Positions 10,029 through 19,181 of a stretch of 64,000 nucleotides of DNA are shown one piece after another; position 1 is the first letter of the stretch, and the number at the start of each line of letters is the position of its first letter. The stretch is from Lachnospiraceae bacterium. Its GTDB lineage: Bacteria > Bacillota > Clostridia > Lachnospirales > Lachnospiraceae. Made by a program: the position numbers and the translations under genes. The notes under the pieces are model-generated. The model was not told the origin of the DNA. It saw only the letters and a list, made by a program, of their open reading frames with translations, and searched no databases. Where the stretch lies: positions 104,040 through 168,039 of the forward strand of contig JAUNCZ010000001.1 in NCBI GenBank assembly GCA_030526405.1. The letters are read 5' to 3'.

Positions 10029-10856
10029 ATGAAAGAAAGATTAGATATCTTAGTAACCCAGCAGGGTCTGGCACCTTCCAGAGAGAAGGCAAAGGCTCTG
10101 ATCATGGCAGGAGAGGTTCTGGTGGATGGCCAGCGTGAGGATAAGCCTGGCACCACCTTTCCTGATACGGTAAAAATTACCATCAAGGGAAATCCAATCC
10201 CCTTTGTAAGCCGCGGAGGACTGAAGCTGGATAAGGCAGTGAAGCATTTTGACCTGGATCTCAGCGGAAAAACCTGTATGGATGTGGGAAGCTCCACCGG
10301 TGGCTTTACAGACTGTATGCTTCAGAACGGAGCAGTGAAGGTCTATTCCGTGGATGTGGGTCACGGACAGCTGGACTGGAAGCTGAGAAATGATCCCCGG
10401 GTGGTCTGTATGGAGCGCACCAATATCCGCTATGTGGTGCCGGAGGATATTCAGGAGGCGCCGGAGTTTGTTTCCATCGATGTATCCTTTATTTCCCTTA
10501 CAAAGGTTCTTCCTCCTGTGAAAAATCTGATGGCTGACACCGCTGAGATGGTCTGTCTGATCAAGCCGCAGTTTGAGGCAGGAAGAGAGAAGGTGGGCAA
10601 GAAAGGTGTTGTACGTGATCCAAAGGTACATCTGGAGGTGATCGCCATGGTGATGGAGTTCGCTGCCAGCCTGGGCTTCCAGCTGCTGCATCTGGAGTTC
10701 TCACCCATCAAGGGTCCGGAGGGCAATATTGAGTATCTTCTGCATCTTCGAAAAACACCGGAGGAGGCAGAGCAGGCGGTTGCTCTGGACCAGTGGAAAA
10801 AGACAGCAGAGGGTATTGTAAAAGAGGCCCATGGCTCTCTGAATACAAAAGAGTGA
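10029..10856 (+). CDS. tlyA: TlyA family rRNA 2'-O-methyltransferase (S4 + FtsJ-like)
   Basis: 275 residues: an N-terminal S4 RNA-binding domain (ERLDILVTQQGLAPSREKAK) followed by an RrmJ/FtsJ-like methyltransferase fold with the SAM motif DVGSSTGGFTDCMLQNGA and the later VSFISLTKVLPP and KPQFEAGREKVGKKGVVRD segments. TlyA proteins methylate ribose in 16S/23S rRNA; older annotations call them hemolysin A. It lies between dxs and nadK with short gaps, the standard Clostridia order. The rRNA target positions in this organism are inferred from the family. Confidence 0.92.
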   Translation: MKERLDILVTQQGLAPSREKAKALIMAGEVLVDGQREDKPGTTFPDTVKITIKGNPIPFVSRGGLKLDKAVKHFDLDLSGKTCMDVGSSTGGFTDCMLQNGAVKVYSVDVGHGQLDWKLRNDPRVVCMERTNIRYVVPEDIQEAPEFVSIDVSFISLTKVLPPVKNLMADTAEMVCLIKPQFEAGREKVGKKGVVRDPKVHLEVIAMVMEFAASLGFQLLHLEFSPIKGPEGNIEYLLHLRKTPEEAEQAVALDQWKKTAEGIVKEAHGSLNTKE

Positions 10857-10859
10857 TAT

Positions 10860-11732
10860 ATGGATAAGTTTTTTATTATTACCAACCGGGCTAAGGATAA
10901 GGATCTTCAGGTAACCAGTACCATTGTGGAGTATCTACAGGAGCAGGGAAAGAGCTGTGCCACCTATGAGATCGGCTCCTCCGGCAATGACGGAAATCAG
11001 CAGGCCCAGGGCTATACCAATCCATCCATGATTCCGGAGGGAACGGAGTGTATTCTGGTCCTTGGCGGTGACGGAACCATGATCCGGGCAGCCAGAGATG
11101 TGGCTGGCCGGGGAATTCCTCTGTTCGGTGTAAATCTGGGTACATTGGGCTATCTGGCTGAAGTGGACAGAAATTCTGTATTTCATGCACTGGATCATCT
11201 GATGGACGACCGTTATACCACGGAGCGGAGAATGATGCTTCAGGGCAGGGTGTTCAGGGGGAAGAATTTCATCGGCGAGAGTATAGCGCTGAATGATATC
11301 GTAATTGCCAGAAAATCAGGATTGAAGGTGCTGCAGTTTGATAACTATGTGAATGGTGACTATCTGAATACCTACCGGGCGGATGGTGTAATCCTTGCCA
11401 CCCCCACCGGTTCCACAGGCTATAGTCTGTCTGCCGGGGGACCCATTGTATCTCCACAGGCAAGTCTCTTTGTGATGACACCTCTGGCTCCCCATTCCCT
11501 GAATAAGAGGAGTGTGATCCTGCCACCGGAGGATGTGATCTCCGTTCAGCTGGGACCGGGCCGTGAGGTGGATCAGGAGGAGGCCATGGTGTACTTTGAT
11601 GGTGATGCGAAGCTTCCGCTGGTAACGGGAGACAGGGTGGAAATCTCCCGGGCTGTACTGGATACTGTGTTTATCAAAATCCATCACAGCAGTTTTCTGG
11701 AGGTTCTGCGAAGAAAGATGACAGATCTTTAA
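10860..11732 (+). CDS. nadK: NAD kinase
   Basis: Phosphorylates NAD to NADP. The diagnostic GGDGT motif is at residues 69-73 (VLGGDGTMIRAARD), followed by GVNLGTLGYLAEV, NDIVIAR and the PTGSTGYSLSAGGPIV segment of the C-terminal beta-rich domain. The start is ATG 10860, 3 bp after the tlyA stop, so the two are closely coupled. Length 290 is normal. Confidence 0.96.
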   Translation: MDKFFIITNRAKDKDLQVTSTIVEYLQEQGKSCATYEIGSSGNDGNQQAQGYTNPSMIPEGTECILVLGGDGTMIRAARDVAGRGIPLFGVNLGTLGYLAEVDRNSVFHALDHLMDDRYTTERRMMLQGRVFRGKNFIGESIALNDIVIARKSGLKVLQFDNYVNGDYLNTYRADGVILATPTGSTGYSLSAGGPIVSPQASLFVMTPLAPHSLNKRSVILPPEDVISVQLGPGREVDQEEAMVYFDGDAKLPLVTGDRVEISRAVLDTVFIKIHHSSFLEVLRRKMTDL

Positions 11733-11752
11733 AAAGTTGAGGGAAGAGAAAC

Positions 11753-12208
11753 ATGAAATCAGCCAGACATGAACAGATTATTAAATTAATCAGAGAATTT
11801 CATATCGAAACACAGGAAGAGCTGGCATCCAGACTGAATGAGAATGGTTTTTCGGTTACACAGGCCACTGTGTCCAGGGATATCCGCCAGCTGAAGCTGA
11901 CAAAGATCGCGGATGACAGAGGCAGACTGCACTATTCTCTTCCGCAGAACGCCCAGCAGAATCAGGCAGAGCGTTTTGCAAGGGTGCTGAAGGATTCCTA
12001 TGTTTCAATGGATATTGCGGGGAATATTCTTGTGATCAAGACGGCTTCCGGTATGGCCATGGCGGCGGCGGCAGTTCTGGATGAGTGGAACTGGCCCGAG
12101 ATCGTAGGGTGCATTGCCGGAGACAATACCATTATGTGTGCCATCCGGACCAATGAGGACGCATTGGCTGTGCGTGATAAAATGAGCCGGATCCTGGCAT
12201 CAATGTAA
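11753..12208 (+). CDS. argR: Arginine repressor
   Basis: 151 residues: an N-terminal winged helix (RHEQIIKLIREFHIETQEEL, then TQATVSRDIRQLKLTKI) and a C-terminal oligomerization and arginine-binding domain ending in the GCIAGDNTIMCAIRTNEDAL segment. ArgR hexamers with arginine repress arginine biosynthesis and can activate catabolism. The gene is in the housekeeping operon between nadK and recN, as commonly seen in Clostridia; its likely targets, argG and argCJBD, are about 33 kb downstream with box-like sequences in their shared upstream region. Confidence 0.95.
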   Translation: MKSARHEQIIKLIREFHIETQEELASRLNENGFSVTQATVSRDIRQLKLTKIADDRGRLHYSLPQNAQQNQAERFARVLKDSYVSMDIAGNILVIKTASGMAMAAAAVLDEWNWPEIVGCIAGDNTIMCAIRTNEDALAVRDKMSRILASM

Positions 12209-12225
12209 AGACAGGAACATATCAT

Positions 12226-13917
12226 ATGCTGACAAATTTGCATGTAAAAAATCTTGCCCTGATCGAAGAAGCGGATGTGGAATTCGGTCCGGGGCTGAAT
12301 ATTCTTACCGGTGAAACAGGAGCGGGAAAATCCATTCTTTTAGGCTCCATCAATCTGGCACTGGGAAAAAAGATGACCAGAGACATGATTCGTGACGGAG
12401 CAGATTCCGCCCTTGTGGAGCTGATCTTTCATATTGAAAATGAGGAAATCCGCCGTCGGCTTCTGGAGCTGGAGGTGGAGATACCGGAGGATCAGCTGAT
12501 CATCACAAGAAAGCTGTCCGGAGGACGCAGTATCAGCAGAATCAACGGAGAGAGCTGTACCATGGCAAAGCTGAAGGAAGTATCTTCTCTGCTTCTGGAT
12601 ATCCACGGACAGCATGATCATCAGTCACTGCTGTATAAGGAAAAGCAGCTGGAGATACTGGACTCCTTTGGACGGGAGGAGCTGAAGGGGCCGTTGGCTG
12701 AAACGGAACAGCACTGGAAGGAATACAGGACGCTGAAAAAGGAGCTGGCACAGTACCAGCTGGGGGAGGAGGAGCGAGCCAGAGAGATCGCCTTCCTTGA
12801 ATTTGAGATCAATGAGATTGAAGAGGCGGAGCTGATTCCCGGAGAAGAGGCGGAGCTGGAAAAGAGATACCGGAGGATGAACAACAGCAGAAGCATTGTT
12901 CAGTCTCTGGGGCTGGTTTACCAGCTGACAGGTTCCGGTGAGGGAGCCGGTGAGCAGTGCGGCCGTGCGGCAAGGGAGCTGGCGGTGGCAGCAGAGCTGG
13001 ACGAGGGCCTGAAGGGCCTTCAGGATACCCTTCTGGATGTGGATGCCATCCTCTCTGATTTTAACCGGGAGATCAGTCGGTATCTGGAGGATTTTACCTT
13101 CTCTGAGAAGGAGTTCTACGATACAGAGTCCCGGCTGGATCTGATCAATCATCTCCGGGCAAAGTTTGGAAATTCTGTGGAGGAGATTCTCCAGGCCAGA
13201 GAGCAGAAGCAGAAGCGCCTGGATACTCTGGTGAATTTTGAGGCTATTCGTCTGGAGCTGGAACAGCGTCTGGAAAAGACAGAACAGCAGCTGCTGGCTG
13301 CCTCTGAAAAGCTGTCTGCAGTAAGGAGAAGCTGTGCAGAGAGACTGACCCGGGAAATCATCGCAGGTCTTCAGGATCTGAATTTTCTGGATGTGCGATT
13401 TGAAATCGGATTTTCCAGAACCCCGGATTACGGAAGAGCGGGCTTTGACCAGATTGAATTCCGCATCTCCACGAACCCGGGAGAGGCAATCCGTGCCCTG
13501 GATAAGGTGGTCTCCGGTGGTGAGCTCTCCCGAATCATGCTGGCCATTCGAACGATCCTTGCGGATCAGGATGACACAGAGACCCTGATCTTTGATGAGA
13601 TCGACACGGGAATCAGCGGAAGAACAGCCCAGAAGGTTTCCGAAAAGATGGCGGAGATTGGCTGGAACCATCAGGTGCTGTGCATTACACACCTGGCCCA
13701 GATTGCAGCCATGGCAGATCATCATTATGAGATCAGGAAGCAGGTGCAGGAGCAGGAGACAGTTACCAGAATCTATACCCTTTCCCCGGAGGAGTCTGTC
13801 AGAGAGCTGGCAAGGATCCTGGGAGGAGCGGAGATCACGGAGGCTGTGGAACATACTGCACAGGAGATGAAGGCTCTGGCAGAAAAAACAAAGGCAGAAA
13901 AAGCAAAAAAGAAGTGA
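12226..13917 (+). CDS. recN: DNA repair protein RecN
   Basis: SMC-like ATPase acting early in double-strand break repair. Walker A is GETGAGKS (residues 29-36), the ABC signature is VVSGGELSRIMLAI, and Walker B is TLIFDEIDTGISG; a long helical region between them (~160-390) is the coiled coil. The tail is lysine-rich. Length 563 is typical. It ends the long operon: a strong palindrome follows. In many spore-forming Clostridia recN is followed by spoIVB and spo0A; neither is here. Confidence 0.95.
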   Translation: MLTNLHVKNLALIEEADVEFGPGLNILTGETGAGKSILLGSINLALGKKMTRDMIRDGADSALVELIFHIENEEIRRRLLELEVEIPEDQLIITRKLSGGRSISRINGESCTMAKLKEVSSLLLDIHGQHDHQSLLYKEKQLEILDSFGREELKGPLAETEQHWKEYRTLKKELAQYQLGEEERAREIAFLEFEINEIEEAELIPGEEAELEKRYRRMNNSRSIVQSLGLVYQLTGSGEGAGEQCGRAARELAVAAELDEGLKGLQDTLLDVDAILSDFNREISRYLEDFTFSEKEFYDTESRLDLINHLRAKFGNSVEEILQAREQKQKRLDTLVNFEAIRLELEQRLEKTEQQLLAASEKLSAVRRSCAERLTREIIAGLQDLNFLDVRFEIGFSRTPDYGRAGFDQIEFRISTNPGEAIRALDKVVSGGELSRIMLAIRTILADQDDTETLIFDEIDTGISGRTAQKVSEKMAEIGWNHQVLCITHLAQIAAMADHHYEIRKQVQEQETVTRIYTLSPEESVRELARILGGAEITEAVEHTAQEMKALAEKTKAEKAKKK

Positions 13918-13924
13918 AATAGTA

Positions 13925-13953
13925 TTTACAATTCACGGAAATGATAGTATACT
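13925..13953 (+). promoter_or_regulatory. Predicted promoter of the aldolase-like gene
   Basis: TTTACA (13925-13930), a 17-bp spacer, then TATACT (13948-13953). It begins 7 bp after the recN stop and runs directly into the palindrome at 13955, so a transcript would start inside the left arm of that palindrome. Confidence 0.6.
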
Positions 13954-13954
13954 T

Positions 13955-14001
13955 AAACGCGTCAACACTTTAAAGGTTAAAAGTGTTGACGCGTTTTCTT
14001 T
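13955..14001 (+). terminator. Perfect 16-bp palindrome after recN; terminator and possible operator
   Basis: AAACGCGTCAACACTT (13955-13970) and its exact complement (13981-13996) flank a 10-nt loop; the + strand continues into TTTTCTTTT. For transcripts coming from recN it should act as an intrinsic terminator. Because a good promoter ends at 13953, the same palindrome also covers the predicted transcription start of the next gene and could be a protein-binding operator or a 5' hairpin. Confidence 0.75.
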
Positions 14002-14032
14002 TAGCATTACTGAGATGAGGAGATATACAATA

Positions 14033-15007
14033 ATGAAAGATTTAGCAAAACTGATGGGCTTCAGCAAGGATACAAAGGTGGTGGATGCCACTCTCAGAGA
14101 CGGCGGACTTGTGAACGATTTCTTCTTCCCGGAGGACTTTGCCCAGGCCCTTTACAGAGCGAATCTGAAGGCTGGTGTGGATTATATGGAGATGGGATAC
14201 AAAGCCAGCAAGGATCTTTTTGACACAAGCAAGTTCGGTCCTTTAAAATTCTGTGAGGATGATTATATCAGAAGCATTGTTGGCGATAACATGACAGATC
14301 TGAAGCTGGCAGTTATGGCAGATGTAGGACGCTGCAATTACAAGGAGGATATCCGTCCGAAGAACGAGAGTCCTATTGATATGATCCGTGTTGCTACTTA
14401 TGTAAATACAATCCCTGCAGCTGTGGATATGATCGAGGATGCAGCCAATAAGGGCTATGAGACCACCTGTAATATCATGGCAGTTTCCAGCGGACAGCAG
14501 GAAAATCACCGTGTGGCTCTGGAGGCTCTCTGCCAGACTCCTGTGGAGGTGCTTTACATTGTGGACAGCTACGGAGCTCTGTATCCGGAGCAGATCTGCC
14601 GTGTTGTGGATACCTTCATGGATGTGTGTACAAAATACGGAAAGAAAATCGGTATCCATGCACACAATAATCAGCAGCTGGCCTTTGCCAATACCATTGA
14701 GGCGGTGGGCGATGGTGTAAGCTTCCTGGATGCCACCTACGCAGGAATGGGACGAGGAGCAGGCAACTGTTCCATGGAGCTTCTTCTGGGAATGCTTCGC
14801 AATCCGAAATACTACCAGTATCCTGTAATCGAGTTTGTGGAGAAGCATATGAATGCCTTAAAGCAGCAGGGTGTTGTGTGGGGTTATGACCTCCAGTACA
14901 TGATGACAGGTATGCTGAATCAGCATCCGAGAACAGCCATTGCATTCACAAAAGAGGGAAGAGATGATTACTCTGAATTCTATAAAGAAGTAGTTGCACT
15001 GGATTGA
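14033..15007 (+). CDS. DRE-TIM metallolyase-like aldolase (HMGL-like), substrate unknown
   Basis: A 324-residue TIM-barrel protein of the HMG-CoA lyase / 4-hydroxy-2-oxovalerate aldolase superfamily. The metal and catalytic signature DATLRDGG lies near residue 20, and the HxH metal motif appears as GIHAHNNQQLAFANT. GMGRGAGNCSMELLLGML is the typical late barrel motif. These support a divalent-metal aldolase or acyltransferase. The substrate cannot be deduced; it lacks the C-terminal domains of citramalate or isopropylmalate synthases. I chose ATG 14033, 10 bp after GAGGAG, over ATG 14015, which overlaps that RBS. It stands alone between two terminators with its own promoter. Confidence 0.82.
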   Translation: MKDLAKLMGFSKDTKVVDATLRDGGLVNDFFFPEDFAQALYRANLKAGVDYMEMGYKASKDLFDTSKFGPLKFCEDDYIRSIVGDNMTDLKLAVMADVGRCNYKEDIRPKNESPIDMIRVATYVNTIPAAVDMIEDAANKGYETTCNIMAVSSGQQENHRVALEALCQTPVEVLYIVDSYGALYPEQICRVVDTFMDVCTKYGKKIGIHAHNNQQLAFANTIEAVGDGVSFLDATYAGMGRGAGNCSMELLLGMLRNPKYYQYPVIEFVEKHMNALKQQGVVWGYDLQYMMTGMLNQHPRTAIAFTKEGRDDYSEFYKEVVALD

Positions 15008-15101
15008 AGAGAGGGTTCGGAGGAGGAATTTCCGAACATAAAGGCAGTTTTTTCTGAACTGTAACAGGAAAAAACCGCTTTGGAAAGTAAACAGTTTTAC
15101 C

Positions 15102-15148
15102 GGCAGGTGATCGTTGGCAGCCTTGTGCTGTGATCGCCTGCCTTTTTT
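15102..15148 (+). terminator. Intrinsic terminator after aldolase-like gene
   Basis: GGCAGGTGATC and GATCGCCTGCC form a stem with one G-T pair, followed by seven T residues. The T-run merges into the dispersed repeat that starts next. Confidence 0.85.
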
Positions 15149-15239
15149 TACGCGAGCAACGAGCCAAAGTCCGTGCTTGCACGGGACCTTGGCGACTGCC
15201 GCGATAACTAGAGAAACTCGCAAAATGCGTTCTTAAGTT
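15149..15239 (+). repeat. Dispersed structured repeat, copy 1
   Basis: A roughly 90-bp unit starting at the terminator T-tract with ACGCGAGCAACGAGCC. The 52-nt core beginning CAACGAGCC and ending CGCGATAAC differs from the two 59.6-kb copies at one position. It contains a 13-bp hairpin around GTGCTTGCAC with a single mismatch and a bulged base, and the ends GCGAG and CTCGC can pair to close the unit. Minus-strand translation gives a spurious peptide with CKHGLWLVA, which also appears at the other copies. Confidence 0.85.
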
Positions 15240-15279
15240 GTTGACAGGCTTCTGTATGGGAAAATCAGGAGGAAAGGTG

Positions 15280-15308
15280 TTGACAAAAGAGGGTGGTGGT
15301 GCTATCTT
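15280..15308 (+). promoter_or_regulatory. Predicted hrcA operon promoter
   Basis: TTGACA (15280-15285), a 17-bp spacer and TATCTT (15303-15308). The CIRCE operator begins 13 bp downstream, at the expected position for blocking initiation. Confidence 0.75.
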
Positions 15309-15321
15309 AAGAACGTAGATA

Positions 15322-15348
15322 TTAGCACTCCAGTCAAATGAGTGCTAA
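15322..15348 (+). promoter_or_regulatory. CIRCE operator upstream of hrcA
   Basis: TTAGCACTC, 9 bp, GAGTGCTAA: an exact match to the CIRCE inverted repeat bound by HrcA. It implies autoregulated heat-shock control of hrcA-grpE-dnaK-dnaJ. Confidence 0.97.
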
Positions 15349-15374
15349 CAAACAAAAGGAAGGGAGGCAGATCC

Positions 15375-16487
15375 ATGGAACTGGACGGAAGAAAGAAAGT
15401 AATACTGAAAACCATTATTCAGAATTATCTGGAAACCGGTGAGCCGGTGGGATCAAGAACCATTTCTAAATGTTCGGATCTGAAGCTTAGCTCTGCCACC
15501 ATTCGAAATGAGATGTCAGATCTGGAGGAGATGGGCTACATCCTTCAGCCCCATACCTCATCGGGAAGGATTCCTTCCGATAAGGGTTACAGGCTGTATG
15601 TGGATGAGCTGATCCGGGAGAAGGATAAGGAGGTAGCGGATATCAAGGAGCTGATGATTCAGAAAACGGATCGTCTGGAGCATGTGCTGAAGCATGTGGT
15701 GAAGGTTCTTGCATCCAATACCAATTATGCCACCATGATCACAGGTCCTACCTATCATCAGAATCGACTGAAATTCATCCAGCTTTCCAAGGTAAGCGAG
15801 AAACAGCTGCTGGCAGTGATCGTTACAGAGGGAAATCTCATGAAGAATCAGTTCATGGAGCTGGAGGAGCCAATCGATGATGAACAGCTTCTGAAGCTGA
15901 ATCTTCTGCTGAATACACGTCTGAACGGACTGACCATCGGAGAGATCAATCTGGATATGATCCGAAGTATGAAGCAGGAGGCGGGCATTCACAGCTCCGT
16001 TGTGGGAAGCGTTGTGGATGCAGTGGCAGAGGCCATTCAGCCAGATGAGGAGGACAGACCGGTGTACACCAGCGGTGCAACAAATATCTTCAAGTATCCG
16101 GAACTGGCAGATTCCTCAAAGGCAAGTGCGCTGATCAATGCACTGGAGGAGAAAAAAGAGCTGGTGGAGATCCTGAAGGAAAGCGGAATGAACGCGGAGG
16201 AAAATCCCGGCACCGGCATTCAGGTATACATCGGCAACGAATCGCCGATCCAGACATTGAAGGACTGCTCAGTGGTCACTGCAAGCTATGATCTGGGAGG
16301 CGGTCTGAAAGGTACCATCGGTATTCTGGGACCAAAGCGTATGGATTATGAGAATGTTGTGGATAATCTGAAGATGCTGAAGGTGCAGCTGGACAAGATC
16401 TTTGGCACAGGCAATGCAAAAAACGGACAGGACGTAAGCATTACGATCGATGCGATCACACCGCCGAATCCTGATACGAAAGAATAG
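15375..16487 (+). CDS. hrcA: Heat-inducible transcription repressor HrcA
   Basis: Represses chaperone operons by binding CIRCE; GroEL helps fold it, giving feedback on chaperone demand. The N-terminal winged helix includes YLETGEPVGSRTISK and SSATIRNEMSDLEEMGYI, followed by LQPHTSSGRIPSDKGYRLYV, which is diagnostic. The C-terminal segment with IQVYIGNESP and LGPKRMDYENVVDNL matches the family. ATG 15375 follows AAGGAAGGGAGG at proper spacing; the frame stays open upstream to a GTG at 15342 inside the CIRCE, which I reject. Length 370 is slightly long. It is the first gene of the operon. Confidence 0.96.
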   Translation: MELDGRKKVILKTIIQNYLETGEPVGSRTISKCSDLKLSSATIRNEMSDLEEMGYILQPHTSSGRIPSDKGYRLYVDELIREKDKEVADIKELMIQKTDRLEHVLKHVVKVLASNTNYATMITGPTYHQNRLKFIQLSKVSEKQLLAVIVTEGNLMKNQFMELEEPIDDEQLLKLNLLLNTRLNGLTIGEINLDMIRSMKQEAGIHSSVVGSVVDAVAEAIQPDEEDRPVYTSGATNIFKYPELADSSKASALINALEEKKELVEILKESGMNAEENPGTGIQVYIGNESPIQTLKDCSVVTASYDLGGGLKGTIGILGPKRMDYENVVDNLKMLKVQLDKIFGTGNAKNGQDVSITIDAITPPNPDTKE

Positions 16488-16511
16488 AAAAAACAGAAAG
16501 TGAGAGTATTT

Positions 16512-17144
16512 GTGACAGATATGGAAAATAAAGAGATGAATGTTCCGGAAACTGAAACAGAAGAAATCAATACAGAAGAAGTAACAGAGGAGGCTGCGGC
16601 AGCGGCTACTGAGGAATGCGAAGCAGAAGAACAGCAGGCAGAGGAGACAGCTGAGACTGAGGCTGAAGAGGAATCGGAGGAGAAAAAATCCTTCTTCCGC
16701 AAAAAAGAGAAAAAGGACAAAAAAGATGAGAAGATTGATGAACTGACAGATCGTCTCACAAGAACAATGGCCGAGTTTGACAACTTCCGCAAGCGTACCG
16801 AGAAGGAAAAAGCCACCATGTTCCAGTTTGGAGCAAAGGATGTGATCGAGAAGATCCTTCCCGTGGTGGACAACTTCGAGAGAGGACTGGCAACAGCTGA
16901 TCCGGAGGATGCATTTGCAGAGGGTATGAATAAAATTTATAAACAGCTGATTACAGTGCTGACAGACATGGGAGTTACTCCTATTGAGGCAGTTGGTCAG
17001 GAGTTTGATCCGAATCTTCACAATGCGGTGATGCATGTGGAGGATGAGGAAGCTGGTGAGAACGTGGTAGTGGAGGAGTTCCAGAAGGGATATATGTATA
17101 AAGACACCATCGTTCGTCACAGTATGGTAAAGGTTGCAAACTGA
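16512..17144 (+). CDS. grpE: Nucleotide exchange factor GrpE
   Basis: Releases ADP from DnaK. The first ~60 residues are very rich in Glu, followed by a lysine-rich patch and the long helix (KIDELTDRLTRTMAEFDNFR), then the C-terminal beta domain with GMNKIYKQLITVLTDMGVTP and the ending HSMVKVAN. The start is uncertain: GTG 16512 has GAGAG at 5 bp; ATG 16521 and GTG 16500 are in frame too. Family and operon position between hrcA and dnaK are certain. Confidence 0.95.
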   Translation: MTDMENKEMNVPETETEEINTEEVTEEAAAAATEECEAEEQQAEETAETEAEEESEEKKSFFRKKEKKDKKDEKIDELTDRLTRTMAEFDNFRKRTEKEKATMFQFGAKDVIEKILPVVDNFERGLATADPEDAFAEGMNKIYKQLITVLTDMGVTPIEAVGQEFDPNLHNAVMHVEDEEAGENVVVEEFQKGYMYKDTIVRHSMVKVAN

Positions 17145-17223
17145 AAGACAGTTTACAGATAAGTAAAGATAATACAGATCTCCGTCAGGAAGATCTGGTA
17201 TACAGAATCAGGAGGATAAGATT

Positions 17224-19074
17224 ATGGGAAAAATCATCGGTATTGACCTTGGTACAACCAATAGCTGTGTAGCAGTAATGGAGGGTGGAAAACCAACCGT
17301 TATCTCTAACGCAGAGGGAAGCAGAACCACACCATCTGTAGTGGCATTTACAAAAACAGGAGAGCGCCTTGTAGGTGAGCCTGCAAAACGTCAGGCAGTT
17401 ACCAACGCTGACAAAACAATCTCTTCCATTAAGAGACATATGGGAACTGACTACAAAGTTACCATTGATGACAAAAAATACTCTCCACAGGAGATTTCCG
17501 CTATGATTCTGCAGAAACTGAAAAGTGATGCAGAGAACTACCTGGGCGAGAAGGTTACAGAGGCAGTTATCACTGTTCCTGCATACTTCAACGATGCTCA
17601 GCGTCAGGCTACAAAGGATGCAGGACGTATTGCCGGTCTTGAGGTAAAACGTATCATCAACGAGCCTACAGCAGCAGCTCTTGCTTACGGTCTTGACAAC
17701 GAGGAAGAGCAGAAGATCATGGTATACGACCTGGGAGGCGGTACCTTCGATGTTTCCATCATCGAGATCGGTGACGGAGTTATCGAGGTTCTTGCTACAG
17801 CAGGAAATAACAGACTGGGTGGAGATGACTTTGACGAGAAGATCGCTCAGTACATGCTGTCTGAGTTCAAGAAAATGGAGGGTGTAGACCTTTCCGGAGA
17901 CAAGATGGCTATGCAGCGTATCAAAGAGGCTGCTGAGAAAGCGAAAAAAGAGCTGTCCAGCGCATCCACAACAAACATCAACCTTCCATTTATTACTGCA
18001 ACAGCAGAGGGTCCAAAACACTTCGATATGAACCTGACAAAGGCAAAATTCGATGAGCTGACACATGAGCTGGTTGAGCTGACAGCAGAGCCTGTTCGCA
18101 AAGCCCTCAGCGATGCAGGCATTGGTGCAGGCGAGCTTACAAAGGTTCTTCTGGTAGGTGGATCCACACGTATCCCTGCAGTACAGGATAAAGTAAAACA
18201 GCTGACAGGCCATGAGCCAAGCAAAACTCTGAATCCGGATGAGTGCGTTGCACTGGGTGCATCTGTACAGGGTGGAAAACTGGCAGGAGATGCAGGTGCA
18301 GGAGACATCCTTCTTCTGGATGTAACTCCTCTGACACTGTCCATCGAGACAATGGGAGGAATTGCTACTCACCTGATCGAGAGAAATACAACTATCCCAA
18401 CAAAGAAGAGCCAGATCTTCTCTACAGCAGCTGACAACCAGACTGCAGTAGATATCAACGTTGTTCAGGGTGAGCGTCAGTTCGCAAAAGACAACAAATC
18501 TCTGGGACAGTTCCGTCTGGATGGAATCCCACCAGCACGTCGTGGTGTTCCACAGATCGAGGTTACTTTCGATATCGATGCAAATGGTATCGTAAATGTT
18601 TCTGCTAAAGAGCTGGGAACAGGAAAAGAGCAGCACATCACCATCACTGCAGGCTCCAACATGTCTGATGATGAGATCGAGAAGGCTGTAAAAGAGGCAG
18701 CTGAGTTTGAGGCTCAGGATAAGAAGAGAAAAGAAGCAGTAGATGCGAGAAATGATGCTGACGCAGCAGTATTCCAGGTTGAGAAAGCTCTGGAAGAGGC
18801 AGGTGACAAGCTGGGTGACGCAGATAAGAGCGCAGTTGAGGCTGATCTTGCAGCACTGAAAGAGACAGTTGCAAAGGTTCAGATGGACAACATTACAGAT
18901 GAGCAGGTTGCAGAGATGAAAGCCGGCCAGGAGAAACTGATGCAGAGTGCACAGGCACTGTTCACAAAGATGTATGAGAACATGCAGCAGGCACAGGGTG
19001 CAGCAGGTCCTGACATGGGCGGTGCAGCAGGTGCAGATGACGATGTTGTAGATGCTGATTACAAAGAGGTTTAA
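17224..19074 (+). CDS. dnaK: Chaperone DnaK (Hsp70)
   Basis: ATP-driven chaperone. The nucleotide-binding domain has [37 protein letters not shown] and [13 protein letters not shown]; the linker and substrate domain follow ([17 protein letters not shown]), then the helical lid and a Gly/Ala-rich tail ending VVDADYKEV. It has the short Gram-positive form of 616 residues. A strong RBS (CAGGAGG) precedes ATG 17224. The codon pattern is biased (CTG, GCA, GTA, AAA), as expected for an abundant protein. Confidence 0.98.
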   Translation: MGKIIGIDLGTTNSCVAVMEGGKPTVISNAEGSRTTPSVVAFTKTGERLVGEPAKRQAVTNADKTISSIKRHMGTDYKVTIDDKKYSPQEISAMILQKLKSDAENYLGEKVTEAVITVPAYFNDAQRQATKDAGRIAGLEVKRIINEPTAAALAYGLDNEEEQKIMVYDLGGGTFDVSIIEIGDGVIEVLATAGNNRLGGDDFDEKIAQYMLSEFKKMEGVDLSGDKMAMQRIKEAAEKAKKELSSASTTNINLPFITATAEGPKHFDMNLTKAKFDELTHELVELTAEPVRKALSDAGIGAGELTKVLLVGGSTRIPAVQDKVKQLTGHEPSKTLNPDECVALGASVQGGKLAGDAGAGDILLLDVTPLTLSIETMGGIATHLIERNTTIPTKKSQIFSTAADNQTAVDINVVQGERQFAKDNKSLGQFRLDGIPPARRGVPQIEVTFDIDANGIVNVSAKELGTGKEQHITITAGSNMSDDEIEKAVKEAAEFEAQDKKRKEAVDARNDADAAVFQVEKALEEAGDKLGDADKSAVEADLAALKETVAKVQMDNITDEQVAEMKAGQEKLMQSAQALFTKMYENMQQAQGAAGPDMGGAAGADDDVVDADYKEV

Positions 19075-19114
19075 TCTTAAGTCTCGGATCGAATATAAAC
19101 GAAACATGATTACT

Positions 19115-19149
19115 TGTTCAGGTCGGGGAATTTTTCTCCGACCTGTACG
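19115..19149 (+). other. Hairpin in the dnaK-dnaJ gap
   Basis: CAGGTCGG (19119-19126) pairs with CCGACCTG (19138-19145) around an 11-nt loop. No T-run follows the stem on the + strand, so it is more likely an RNA processing or stability element inside the dnaK-dnaJ transcript than a terminator. Confidence 0.6.
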
Positions 19150-19181
19150 AGCGTTAAAGAAAAAGTTGGTAGGAAACAGAG

